A DNA stretch of 64,000 bases from Portulaca oleracea (lineage: Eukaryota > Streptophyta > Magnoliopsida > Caryophyllales > Portulacaceae), in contig CM055871.1 in assembly GCA_029582165.1 (NCBI GenBank), positions 31,137,802 to 31,201,801 on the forward strand, in the 5' to 3' direction. Shown here piece by piece: positions 36,453 through 47,997 of this stretch. Numbering within the stretch: position 1 is the stretch's first letter; every line of letters starts with the position of its first letter. Made by a program: the position numbers and the translations under genes. The notes beneath the pieces were generated by a model that ran no database searches, was not told where the DNA came from, and saw nothing but the letters and a program-made list of their open reading frames with translations.

Positions 36453-38526
36453 CTAAAAGGATAATGATAACAGCTCACTTAATTCACCGCCTTCACCCTT
36501 GCTGCAATGGCCTGAGTCAATTGACTAATGCAATTTGAGTGTCATAACTAGGAAACCAATTTAGAAACATATGGGGAGGGGGGGGGGGGCATTAAAAACA
36601 AGGTATCAAATAGCGAAACATCTCCAGTGGTCACGCATCAGAAGCTTGCACTCTGAAACCAAACAATTCCACACATGAGACCTACCACACGCATAACATT
36701 CTCTAGGGAACTTTACATAAATTTTAATTTAAATGAAAAAATGGAAAAATTGCCCATTTCCATAATCGCTGAAGAAGTGCAACTTGTAGTGATGGCGGAG
36801 AACTCAAATAGATGAGAAAAACAGAAGACAATGTGCTATAGAAACATGAGCTTCCATCAGAAACAGAGATCTCCATCAATCATGTTCCAATCCTACTTCT
36901 CTATTCAGCAGCTTCTTGGAATCAAGCTATTACTGGAGGAATTTCATAAATATTAACTCAAAGGGAATACATGATAGCATATAATACACATTTGAAGATT
37001 CAAAACCTTTTCCGTGAATAACAAACTCATTTTTAATGTAAATCGGTCAACAGCAAGCAACATCTCTTAAAGCAACTACCTATCTGATTTATGAGAATAG
37101 CAATTACACTGCTTTACCATGACTCAAGGATTCCTGGAACTTGGATAACTATATTCCTCACATCCCAGTCAAAAGCTTTCTCTCATCTCACATTCCCACT
37201 TAAAGTAAATCCTAGTCAGCTACTCTTCAATCTTCATGGTAATAGCAACATACACAACAAAAGCAGATCAGCATTGCAGCTTCTAGCCTAAATTAAGTCA
37301 AGAGACACTCAATACTGAGCAAGACGTTTCCCAAGAGGTTTGACGCCACCCATTGCGAGGTAATCATTAAACTAATATCGTACTACAAAGTACCAATGAA
37401 CCCATCACAAAAACCACCACCATACAAATCTACCAAAGTAGGGGGTGATCCAAACATAGGCCAATTTGCTCTATACAATATATAAGGTAAATATTTCCAA
37501 GAGAACAACCAAAAGGAAAACATTTTTTGACCTCAGATTTTCAATCAGAAAACTATGAAGTGGGGGGCAGTACAACATCACATAACATAAAGCATAAATG
37601 CTAGTAAGATGATGCTAACCAATTACCAATACAGACAAATTAAAATGGTACTTCAAAAGCCATCAAATAACCTATATTAAGGGTGTTTAATACAATACTT
37701 GCAAGTACATCAAGGGAAGTACCATAATGTACATCATGCCACATCAACAACTAGAAGGAAAACAGAAAAGGGAGGGCCTAAGTAAACACAAGTAACACAA
37801 CCTGTTTCATTCAAAGAAAACCCACAAAAACAGTGATCAAGCATTCTAGATTACATGTCAAACAAATGATCATCACTATTGCATAAGAATCCAAACCACT
37901 AGTTGAGCAAATGAGTTTTCAAGCAGATGGCACATCCCTTCCTGGTGATGTTTCTAGTCCACACCATCCAGGAGCTGAGGCATTTTAAAAAAAAAAAAAA
38001 AAATTCCCGGAAACTTCAAGTGGTACTTCACCATCCCACAGGCTTCACAGTATATTCTAGAATATTAACTAAAATTGGAAGAATCAAATAGGACCAAAGT
38101 ACTTATACAGTAACCAAAACTCCCAAACTTCAAACAAATTCAGCTTAACTAAATATGCACGAAAGAATCTCTCAATAATTACAAAGAATCACTATAATTT
38201 GTCGAAATTCAACAAAAACAAGCTCATGTGAAACACCCAGAACAATCAGAACACCAAAAGCCCAAAATCACTAAACCCTAGTCAAACCCAGCTCCATTTC
38301 ACCGATTAAAATAGTCCCAGACCCAATCAAATATAGCAACAACCCAAACCAAATTACTCATAATTCACAAAGTCAGGTTTAGTACCCAATTCAGTTAGAA
38401 AAGGGGAAAACAAAGTAGTAAATACGAATTTGGTTGTATGATAATGCTGATGAAAATGCAAAATCAGAGGGGAAATATACAGGGGGGAAAAATCAAATGC
38501 AAGCAGTATGGAGATGAGCAGATTAC
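36453..38526 (-). other. Leader intron of the BPC gene
   Basis: Donor TATG|GTAATC at 38527/38526 and acceptor TTTTAG at 36453. The 2.07-kb intron holds a G run near 36575-36588 and an A run near 37987-38003 and no coding frame. Introns in the leader are usual for this family and often raise expression. Confidence 0.7.
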
Positions 38527-38775
38527 CATAAAATAAGTGAGAAATGGAAGAAGGGGTAAGATAAGGGAAAGAGGGTATAAGAAACCCTAAATCGAAGAAC
38601 GATAATGGGAGAGTGGGAAGAAGGGGATACAGAAGCAGTAAATGAATTTAGGGAAGAACAGTTGGGATTGAGGAGAGAGAAAGATGAGAAAAAGGAAGAA
38701 TTTCTTTGGACTGTCTTTGTCTGATCACTATACTCTATACTGTATAATTTTTACGTCCTTCTCTCACTCTCGTTT
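38527..38775 (-). promoter_or_regulatory. BPC leader exon and proximal promoter
   Basis: The minus strand is rich in TTCTC/CTTTCTC words (GAGA-type on the plus strand) between 38640 and 38770. This may allow self-regulation by a GA-repeat binding protein. The leader exon ends at 38527. The block is the source or sister of 5208-5415. Confidence 0.55.
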
Positions 38776-38918
38776 TTTTTTTTTTTTTAATCCTTAGGCT
38801 GGTAAAACTTTGGGTTCAAGTGCTTTTTATATAAACAAAAAAAATTTGGCACACATTATATTATGTTCAAACGTGACAGTAATTTTAATATATGTTAGGG
38901 AAAATGATTAAATAAAAA

Positions 38919-40078
38919 ATTAAAAAATTACTCAGAGGTGTCATTATACTATAATATTTGGAGAAACTATTTTTTGATATACCAACTTTTTAAAATTCAT
39001 TTCGAGGTACCTTTATTTCTGAATGAGTAACTATTAGTTACTTTTCCGACCATCAATTTTGTTAAGTGATCAAAATATCATTATTCTTTTTCTTCCCCCT
39101 CTCCATTAATGGTGATGTTGTGGGTACCCATCACATCCTCAAGCTTTTGAAGGAGGTGCGCCTTCACCAACTCGACCAACTCGAGTGTAATGCTAATCGA
39201 GGAGGGCGACCAGGAGTTGGAGCAGATTTGGCCCGCTGAGCTGGCGACCGTCGTCACGGTTTGGGGCTGGCAATGCGAACGGAAGAGGAGGGTATCAAAA
39301 GAGGAATGAGGAGGAGCAGGAAGCCATAGATAGGGGCACCCATGGGCGGGTAAGAAAATATGGATCAGCAGAGCTTCTTCTTCAACAATGTGTGTGTGTG
39401 TGAGAGAGAGAGAAAGGTTGGGTTGAAGAAAAAGAAGAAGAAGCGAGATGAGAGATGGGAAAAGAAATGGGATGACAGTTAGGTCCGAATCCGAAGCGAA
39501 CCTGATTCGTTCCGAAACAGAAACTCTGAATCTGAATCTGACTAATAAAAATCCAACTTCGAATCCGATTAAAAAAATCCGACTCTGATTATAATTGGAG
39601 TGGGTATGGAGGTGACCACCTCCGATCCAATTACGTCCAATTATAGTAATTAATATAAATTTTTTTTAAAAAAAATTAGAAATCATAGTTTTATTTTAAC
39701 AAGTATGATATATTAATAAGAGGTAATTGGAGATATAAGTAATCGGAGTCGGAGGTATCGGAGTTGGAGGTAATCGGGTCGGAGTTGGAATTAGGTACCT
39801 CCGATTAAGTTCAGATTTAGAGATCCACCAACCTCCGATTAATTGGATTTGGAGGTGACCTCCACCTCTGATTATTAATTGGAACGAAAGTACGGTGGAG
39901 GTGGGTACCTTCGGTCCGCCTCCGACCCGTTGCCATTCATAAATAAAATTGATAGCCGGAAAATCACTTAATAATTAACAACCCAATAATTAAGGGTACC
40001 TCAAAATGTGTTTTGGAAAGTTGGGGTATCGAAAAATAATTTCTCCAACATTAAGGTACATCTGAGTAACTTTTTGAT
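38919..40078. mobile_element. Long foldback element carrying GC-rich and nested sequence
   Basis: The left arm starts ATTAAAAAATTACTCAGAGG. The right arm inverted starts ATCAAAAAGTTACTCAGATG. Arms match for over 120 bp, including TTTGGAGAAACTATTTTTTGAT-like and TGGTCGGAAAAGT/ATAGCCGGAAAATCACTTA parts. Inside are a GC-rich block (39100-39300) and a stretch of CCGATT/CGGAGGT words (39485-39955) that looks like a separate nested element. No clear target duplication; the flanks are A-rich. Confidence 0.65.
39100..39310. other. GC-rich coding-like block inside the foldback element
   Basis: Open on both strands for about 60 codons; plus strand VMLIEEGDQELEQIWPAELA, minus strand ITLELVELVKAHLLQKLED. 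Its composition is far from the AT-rich arms, which suggests host gene sequence picked up by the element. I cannot identify the source gene or strand. Confidence 0.35.
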
Positions 40079-40397
40079 AAAAAAAATTGAAAATTCTACC
40101 ATAAATTCATAACAAAGAAGAAAGATAATTATAAAAGTTAAGGCAAAGAAAGTAAGAAAGTGGATTTTTAACTGAATTATATGTCATTACAAGCAACTTG
40201 TAAAAGCGTAACTATTACAAGTTACTAAGGTACTATGCTATTGATTACGAGAGTATTTGAAATTCATGATGTAAGATTGCGCACACACGAGAAGTTGAAA
40301 CTAAAATCAAGTTCTATGCCTAGTATACTTGGAGAAACAATTGTTGAACTTGCTTTAACAAGTAATTGTTGAAACTTTTGTGATGGAGCATTTCAAG

Positions 40398-41484
40398 CAA
40401 AAAATTGTTCTGGAGTGCTATACATTCTCTAAAATTGACTATTTGGGGACCACATTATTTTTTTTTTACTCTTTGGGGACCACATTGTTGTCAAAACTTG
40501 CTGGTTGGGTATTTTCCGACCAAAACAGCCGGAATCAATAAAAAGACGTAAATACCCCTTGACTTATGATTGAAAAGTCCAATTTGCCCCTTTTATTTTC
40601 CCGCTCAAATCTGTCTTGGTTTTCTTCTTCTTCACTTTCATTCGTTCTTCTTCTTCACTACACTACTCCACTCAACTTCAAAGAGGCAGAGAGTATTGGA
40701 GAATTGGGAAGGAAGAGGAGCATTGAAGGTTCAAGTTTACGAGAATTGGTCGAGCTTCTAGTTTGAGTGTCGATTTCAGCCATGCCACCGTCAACGGAGA
40801 ATCTTGCAGTGGTAAGCATCATTATCTCATTGTATGTCAGGTTCGAAAATTAGGATAGATGGTTAATTTCGAATGTTAGGGTTCGAAATTTGTATTAGAT
40901 GGTTTTGTTCAAAAGTTAGGTTCTGAATTATGTTAATTTGTAAATTTAGGGTTTGAATTTTGTTGAAAGTAAAGGGGAATTGTTTGAACAAAACTGGGAA
41001 TTGAAGGCTGTCGATTTTCAGACTAACGCACACCACCCATTCAATTGAAGGCGGTCGATTTTCAAAACAAATGAAGGCTGACGATTTTCAAAACTGATGC
41101 CATCTCAGACAATGAATTCGTTTAGGATTTACCTCCCATCCTCCTCGACATTGTGGGTTGCAAAGCTCCTCCTCAATCTCTAGCTTCCTCTCTCTCAAAT
41201 TTTGGTCTCTAATGGCCGACTCAATTTGACAGTTGGGAGGAGGAGTTAATTCAGTTTTAAAGACAAAAATTGGAGCCAAACAGGGGTATTTTTGTCACTC
41301 CAGCTACCTAAATTATTTTTGTGTTGACTCCGGCTGACTTCACTGGATTTTCATAACTTTTGGTCGGAAAATACCCAACCAGCAAGTTTTGACAACAATC
41401 TGGTCCCCCAAGAGCAAAAAAAATAATGTGGTCCCCAAATAGTCAATTTTAGGGAATGTATAACGCCCCGGAGCAATTTTTTGA
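40398..41484. mobile_element. MULE-like element with long inverted ends, 9-bp duplication and gene-like cargo
   Basis: The left end is CAAAAAATTGTTCTGGAGTG, then TAAAATTGACTATTTGGGGA. The right end inverted is TCAAAAAATTGCTCCGGGGC, then the same inner word. Arms of about 150 bp extend to AAACTTGCTGGTTGGGTATT. Flanks are identical CATTTCAAG (40389-40397 and 41485-41493), the 9-bp size of Mutator-like elements. No transposase is visible. The interior carries a leader-like region and a short exon. Confidence 0.85.
40560..40812 (+). other. Gene-like first exon carried in the MULE-like element
   Basis: A pyrimidine-rich leader is followed by ATG at 40782 reading MPPSTENLAV, then GTAAGCATC, a good plant donor after codon 10. 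The sequence beyond is intron-like and T-rich. It looks like a captured 5' UTR plus first exon. The longer frames at 40566-40766 lie in the leader and lack a family. Confidence 0.4.
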
Positions 41485-41667
41485 CATTTCAAGTGTGTGT
41501 TTTAATGATAACAATTGACAAACTCATAGTCTGTGGTGCTAACTTAGCAAATATAATTCTTTTATTTTGTATTGTATTGTATTTGTAAGATTGTAAACAG
41601 GATTTGAGAACAAGTGTAAAGTACTATTCCAACTAGATCACATAAAAGGAGATCAATCATTTGAAAG

Positions 41668-41767
41668 ATGAGAGAAGAACAATCGGTTGAAATTGAAGAA
41701 CCTTTAGTGGAGGATTTCTTCTTGGAATCTCAAGGGTTTACCTCTTCTACAGTCGGAATTGCATCAG
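41668..41767 (+). other. Candidate orphan exon
   Basis: The ATG at 41668 opens MREEQSVEIEEPLVEDFFLE, then SQGFTSSTVGIAS, ending in CAG|GTATAATT. The acidic, balanced composition and donor suggest a real first exon, perhaps of a membrane transporter or signalling gene, but no continuing exon can be assigned. Confidence 0.3.
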
Positions 41768-42246
41768 GTATAATTGTTATGAATATTTCCGCCCTTAGTC
41801 GTATCTGTTTAGAAAATAGATAACCTAAAAATCCAACAATGTATGTAGACTTTGGTTGTCTTTTGTGTTTTACTATTTTTTATTTAATTGGATTTCAAAC
41901 TTGTGATTCGTGTTGTACTACGGCGTGTGGCCATTCAGTTCAGTTGCCTTGTATGTCTTTTTTTATTTGACTCTGAGCGTGAGGCTCGTGTCATACTCCA
42001 GCGTGTGGTTATTGAGTTTTGTTTAATGTGTGTATGTAAAGTGGTAAAGCATTAAGCCTATAAAATGTCTAAAATTATGGGAAAACTTTGCCTGATTTTC
42101 TCAAGCAAGACATTGTTGTATTAAATTGAGTTTAGCTTGAATTGTAAGACATCAAGTTTGGTTTGTTTTACGTTTTTTGTTTGAGTTTAGTTTGATTTGT
42201 GACACATTGAGTTTGATTTTGGTTTGAGTTTTATTTGATTTATGTG

Positions 42247-42450
42247 ACTCACTTTCAACGTGGGCCAAGTTCGCAAAGGGGGTGCAAGACAAGGGTTCGG
42301 AGTTCGATAGCGTGGAGGCCATGCAACCGTATTACTCCTACATAGGAGGGTTCAAGCCGAAGAATAAGATCATGTCTAGGTTGGGTAGTGCATCCATAAT
42401 ATTTTACGAGTGCCCCCATCTCCTAAGGCAAGGTTCTTATCCTTACTAAT
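42247..42450 (+). other. Unrecognised coding-like island
   Basis: An open stretch of about 65 codons (LSTWAKFAKGVQDKGSEFDS, EAMQPYYSYIGGF, MSRLGSASIIFYECPHLL) is GC-richer than its surroundings, which are low-complexity TTTGAGTTT sequence. It ends at TAA near 42450. It could be the second exon of the same relic as 41668 or a captured fragment. Family unknown. Confidence 0.3.
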
Positions 42451-44586
42451 TGCTCCCTCACCCCATGTGGTTGTTGTGGATTCAATACATAAGTTAATAT
42501 GAGCAGATTAGGAAGATGAACGAGCAGATTGTGACTAATAAATTTATAATGTGATTGTTTTGATTGCTTTCACTTCATTTGTTTGGTTGATTCCTCAGTT
42601 GGAAAGTTAGAGGTTATGGGTTTTTGTAAGTTTACAATGTGTGGTTGTTTTGATTGATTTTGTTTCATTTGTTTGGTAGAATTTCTAGGTTAGTAATGAA
42701 TTTCTAGGTTTGAAGGTCAAGTTAGTTAGATTATTTCTGATTAGTAAGTGTATGATTAAGGTAGAGAAAGGGGTCAGAAAAGAAATAATTAGAAAGATTT
42801 TGGATTAATCTTTCTGATTTTTATTATGGGTGTGATGAATTTGGGGATGAAGGAGGGATGAGGTAAGAATACAAAGAGGAAGAGATAGAAAATAAGATGG
42901 CATGCGAGAGAAGCAGAAAGAATTCCACAGAAGAATAGAGAAAGTGAAATTAAGGAGGGGCATGCATTCTGTGTCGACATGTCTGCCCACATGGAAGAAA
43001 AAAGAATGTCAGTAGTACATCCTAATGTGCCATGTAGAAAAGCCACCCTGTTAATTTCAACCAACTCAATGGTTGTGCAGTATAATTCAGTGGTGGGATA
43101 GCTCAGCTTAATGTGCTACGTTTTTAAGTTCTTCTTACTAACAACCTATACTATATAGTATATAGTTTAGTTCACCAGGACCTAATTCCCCCCCCCCCCC
43201 AATAGTGACCCTATCCCCCCTCCTCCCACTCTAAAAATAAAAATGAATTCAATGAATAACTCATGATCAACATTCGTGCTAGTAAAAGCCCAAGCCATTA
43301 TGAAGTGGTTTCTTCTCTCTTGTGCGAGCTTGGGCATAGTTAAGTGTTCGTAGCACTTAACACATACGACCTAACCTACTTTCCTTGTTTTGTACACTCA
43401 AACTTGGGGTAATTTTATCTGAGATTGAATTTTGTTTCAATTAAATTGAATGAGACAATCATAATAAGATATAAGTAAGGGAAGGGCGAGATTGGTGACA
43501 AGTGATAAGCAGAAGACTAACAATTAAGGCACAAATGATATTGTCAAAGTAACAAAGTTGAGTTTTGTGGATAACTTGAAGAAGAAAAATTCTATTGTAA
43601 TTAACATATCTTTTAACTATAGTAATTAGCAAATCTATATAGTTGATTATGTAATAACCAATTTGAGATGTTGATATAATTAAGGATTACCTATGTAACC
43701 GGTTATTAAAAGACATTAAAGAAAATAATAAAATTAATCGATAGAATAAATATTTTTAATTGAATTAAACATTATAAAATAACTAAACCTCCTCAATGGA
43801 GTCACCCTAAGATCTAAAGTCTCAAACGACACTCTTTTTTTTTTTTCTCTCTTCTTAGTTGTTATTCTCTTTAATGTAGGTTTTTGCTTCCTCCATGTGA
43901 CTGTTGTAAGGTTGCCTTTGCAATTAAAAATCTTTTTGTCAGCCTCCCCTTCCCCTTCCTTTTCAATAAAAATATGTTTTCAGTGAATAACTTCCCCATA
44001 CTCTCTTTTCATTTTTTTTTTGGTGGAAAAGGTGGGGGAGCCCCTTTTATTCCCGTATTCTCTTTTCATAGTTGTCAATTGGTATATATTTGAGAACAAA
44101 ATGAAAAAAGAGAAGATGATACAAAGCATGGAAAATAATAAAAGAGCCTTACATAATACACAAATCAAACCCATTTCTAATTGACTAAATTTGGAGCATA
44201 TATTCTTTAATTTTCCTTTTAGTTTTAGTATAGATTGTTAATGTTTTTATTTATAATTGTAATAAAGTAACTTGCTTTACAAATTCATTGATAAGCTATA
44301 ATCTCTTAATGAGATTTTTTTTTTCTCGAATTCATATAAATCTTTTTCCCTACTATTGCCTAAGGTTGGTTGAAAACAAAGCAATACCCATAAATTAAGT
44401 TACTATAGATTTAAATTTATCCAAGCCCGTTTTGAGTTGTAAAAGTGATTGGTAATAATCAAACTTGGACTGAATTGATTCTAGAATAATTTTTCTCCTA
44501 GTCTTCTGTAGAAAAATCTTAATTAATAAAATAGAGCAACATGACAATTCCCTTGAAGGTAATTAATAAAAATGATGAGTGTCTAA
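42451..44586. other. Gene-free, AT-rich with homopolymer tracts
   Basis: Contains a C run near 43188-43200 and T runs near 43832 and 44009. Frames at 42789-43064 and 43884-44174 are low-complexity and hydrophobic. I see no gene. Confidence 0.5.
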
Positions 44587-46228
44587 TGTAGAGAATCTGT
44601 TAAGAGCTATTAAGTTGGGTTGTTATAGGTAGTTAGGAGTTTGTTAGCTGAGCTAACAAGTTGGTTTACTTAAAAAGGGTGGAAAATCTTCTATATAAAT
44701 ACATACTGTATGTACTATGTCATTCATTCAAGAAATATAATACAACAATAAATCCTACCCACTCTCTTTCTATATTCTCTATGTCTTAGTTTGGTTCTTA
44801 CTATAAGCTACTCGAGAGGATTCTCAACAATTGCTAGGCAGTCTGACTTCATGATAGGATGTGATTGAGAAAGGTAACCCTAAAATCGAATCCCCTATTT
44901 TTGATGGGTCAAATGCAAGATTTGGATTAAGAAATGCTCTAAGTATCTCTCGTTGGGTAAGATTGTGGATGATCAGAAAGTCGAATTAGCATTCAAGTAT
45001 ATGATTGGTAGGGTTGAAACATGGTTTGGGAGTTATTATTCATTTCAGAGGCATATAATTAATTTGGGAAGATTTTATTGTTGATGTTTGCTGTAGATTC
45101 AGTGATGATGTTGGTTCTAAAAATACTGAAGAATTGAATCAGTTCGATGCATCAAGAATTCCCGAGCATAACTAGGTAGAAATTGAGTGTCAAGATATTA
45201 GTCAACACAAACAGCAAGAAATCCTGAAAGTGCAGGAAACCACACTTGAGTCCATTACCAACTCTACTCAATGGTTGTTGGATGAGCCTCAAAGTTTCAC
45301 TACACCATTTGTGCCTCGGTGTTGGTTTTCAGATTTTATTGAGAACCCAGAGGATTGCAAAACATTCAAGGAAAATGAGAAGCTACAAACTTCCCAAAAC
45401 CTGTTCGACGAAATGCTCAAGAGAACTCAACCCATTGATTTCCATCAATTTGTTCATGACAAGCCCAATGATGAGATTATATCACTTCACACCCAACCAT
45501 TGGAAGAGATCTCTTCCATGGTTCTCATCAAGGTGAAGGAAATTAATGAGACCTATCTTTGCTCAACTATAGAGAATATAATGGTTGATGCTCCATCTAA
45601 CATGAAAAACCCTCAGCATCAAGATACACAAGATGCTTGTGTCATTATTGGCTTAAATGTTGTGCATATCATCAATGAGCCACTTGTAGTGGTTGTTCCC
45701 TATGGTCTTAACAAGAAGCCCAACAACATAGTGAGGAGAATGTCCTCATTTCTTATCCTAGTGGTAGCACTCTTTCTCCTTGCAACTTCAGAAGTATATG
45801 AAGCGAAGGGAGAAGCGTTTGAGGGATGCTAAGATAGATAAGAGCTATGTCCATGGGGCAATCATTATTGGAGACTCTATCATCACCATCTTTGATCCAG
45901 GAGGAGCTATATGGTGAGGTTGGACAAGGTAACTGCGGACTATGAGCTTTGAGGACAAAGCTTGTCTCAAGGGGGCAAGAATGATGTAGGGAATCTGTTA
46001 AGAGCTATTAAGTTGGGTTGTTATAAGTTGTTTGGAGTTTGTTAGTCGTGCTAGCAAGTTGGTTTACTTAGAAAGGGTGGAAAATCTTCTATATAAATAC
46101 ATACATGTCTGTACTGTGTCATTCATTCAAGAAATATAATACAATAATCAATCCTACCCACTCTCTTTCTATATTCTCTATGTCCTAGTTTGGTTCTTAG
46201 TGTAAGCTACTCGAGAGGATTCTCGACA
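44587..46228 (+). mobile_element. Short non-autonomous LTR retrotransposon, Ty3/gypsy gag remnant
   Basis: Two LTRs of 243-244 bp, 44587-44829 and 45985-46228, both TG...CA, share TAAGAGCTATTAAGTTGGGT, a TATATAAATACATAC box and GCTACTCGAGAGGATTCTC. A purine tract AAGGGGGCAAGAATGA precedes the right LTR. The interior starts with a frame-shifted gag-like piece (FDGSNARF, then WIKKCSKYLSLGKIVDDQKV, VETWFGSYY). Pol is absent. The LTRs are about 90-95% alike by eye. No 5-bp target duplication is clear. Confidence 0.85.
45230..45832 (+). CDS. 200-codon open frame inside the LTR element
   Basis: This frame fills the space between the gag remnant and the 3' LTR. It is mostly acidic and Thr/Ser-rich (TTLESITNSTQWLLDEPQSF near the start) and contains repeated EEISSMVLIKVKEIN-like segments. 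It ends with a hydrophobic stretch SSFLILVVALFLLATSEV and a short tail. It does not match a known pol domain. Its open state in an otherwise broken element is unusual. It could be chance, part of a longer gag-pol remnant, or cargo. Confidence 0.35.
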   Translation: MQETTLESITNSTQWLLDEPQSFTTPFVPRCWFSDFIENPEDCKTFKENEKLQTSQNLFDEMLKRTQPIDFHQFVHDKPNDEIISLHTQPLEEISSMVLIKVKEINETYLCSTIENIMVDAPSNMKNPQHQDTQDACVIIGLNVVHIINEPLVVVVPYGLNKKPNNIVRRMSSFLILVVALFLLATSEVYEAKGEAFEGC

Positions 46229-46876
46229 AATTACCCCTCTCCTCGAGTTACATTGCATCAGTGTCCCCACTGTTTTTACACCAGTTTTGAAGATCATGCT
46301 GAGATCATGCCTTCTTCATTCAAATCAGCCGCAACAAGGGAAATAAAGTGGAACTAGAGGTTCACTGCTCTCGAATGATTGAGTTCGATGGAAATGGAGT
46401 CCTAGTGTAAATCATGTTGGTGGATATTATCATATACAATAGAAGATTACGTTGAGATACTTTTGTTAGAGAGATTTTAGAGATTATCTTATAAGGAAAA
46501 TAAATACATATTAAAGATAATATTTTTTTGATGAAAAGTATGATACAAAGACCGAGTAGCCATTTCATTAAAGGATCTACTTCATCTGCCCTCTCAAATG
46601 ATATTACGCAACTCCCTATGTGTCACACCCTCCCAATAAATTACATTACTACAACAAAGGGAGAAGAAACAATAATAAGAAATGTCATTTTAGTTCTATT
46701 CTATATCTATAGAATCTAAATAGTTTTTTTTCCTTATTGTTTTTGCTTTTGCTTCAAATAAAAAATAAGTATTTTTTTCATTGTCAAATTAGATAAATCC
46801 TTTTATTTATTTTATAATCCCGTGAAACAAAAAAAGGGCCTCATGTTGGCTTTTCTAAGGACATGTTTAACAAATC

Positions 46877-47116
46877 TTCTCTCCGTTCTTTTTTATCTGT
46901 CATTTACAGTTTTCAGTGTCAATCTTTAATCAATAATTTCTAATATAAAATTTTTATTAAAAAAATATAATATTATAATTTTTTGATAGTATTTTTCATT
47001 ACGAATCTAATGACATCAATTTTGTATGATGAATTATTATACAAACTAAGATATTAATGGTCAAAGTTTTTAACACAATTTCCTAGTCGACAAATAAATA
47101 GAAACGGAGGGAGTAA
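46877..47116. mobile_element. Degenerate Stowaway-like MITE
   Basis: The left end has TTCTCTCCGTTCTTTTTTATCTGTCA and the right end, inverted, has TACTCCCTCCGTTTCTATTT, then TTGTCGAC. The centre is very AT-rich. A TA flank is visible on the right. Confidence 0.55.
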
Positions 47117-47287
47117 ACAATTACAACACTCCAAAAAATCTCCTAAAATCCACTACTAGGGTATGAATCACCCAAGAATCCTGCAAAAACCTTGAATAAT
47201 GTCAATAAGAATATCATTATCTATAATATAATATTTATAAATAATAAATTTAATTTAGTCTCCTTTTAATTATAATGAATAGTATAA

Positions 47288-47626
47288 TTAGGGGTAGGAA
47301 ATGGGTCAGGTCCTCATAGAGTCAAGAGGGTTGGGCCCTAAAAGAAAAAGGGTTGTCAATGAGTCAGGTCGGGTCATTAACAAGTTGGCCCGTTTCACAA
47401 TGTTAAAGGGTCGGTGAACCAATGCACCGGGCTGACCGATCAATAACTCAAAACAAATAGTTTTTCCTATTATTTTAAATACTAATCTTACTTAAACATA
47501 TTATTAAATTACTCAATATTATATAATAATTAGCATAATTACTTTTTTTTATAGTACAAATACACTTAATTTTAATTTTAGAGTCAAACAAGCCAACCCG
47601 ACCGTGACCCAGCCAGTTGCCCGCCC
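47288..47626. mobile_element. hAT-like non-autonomous element with GGGTAGGAAATGGGTCAGG end
   Basis: GC-rich ends (GGGGTAGGAAATGGGTCAGG on the left; inverted right end AAGGGCGGGCAACTGGCTGG) surround an AT-rich centre. This is the style of the many RGGGY-ended non-autonomous hAT elements in eudicots. No target duplication is clear. Confidence 0.4.
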
Positions 47627-47997
47627 TTATCATTATTTTATCCATAATCAAGGGTTTAGCAATCTATGGAAACTTATGTGTACACATCATTCACCTCCCA
47701 AAGTCCTAAAAGCTTTTTCCTTCTATATACATGTATGAAATGGTAGAATACAGAAACCAAAAGTAATAGTTAAAAACCATACACCATCTTAGTATGAATG
47801 ATGGGACATAATTTTTTTGACAGAGGAAGTAAATATAACATAGAGTACTTATGACATAAACTTAATGATAGCGATTTGCTGGGAGATATAGTGAATTGAA
47901 CAATTGTAGTAAATAAAGTGATGCTTGTGAAAAAAATAAAAACATATAATATTATCGGTTTTTATAATAAATATTATAGTTCTCAATTTGAAAATTA

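Noticed and set aside
36570..36590. G and C homopolymer runs (36575, 43190, 59040, 59940) as functional elements
   Set aside because: Isolated homopolymers, common slippage products and frequent sequencing error sites; no structure around them.
40430..41466. A TATA or TA target duplication directly outside CATTCTCTAAAATTG
   Set aside because: The inverted ends continue about 30 bases further out, and the true flanks are the 9-mers CATTTCAAG, so the element is MULE-like and not mariner-like.
42789..43064. Hydrophobic 91-codon minus-strand frame that looks like a membrane protein
   Set aside because: Pyrimidine-rich, low-complexity sequence; no signal peptide logic, homologue or neighbouring exon.
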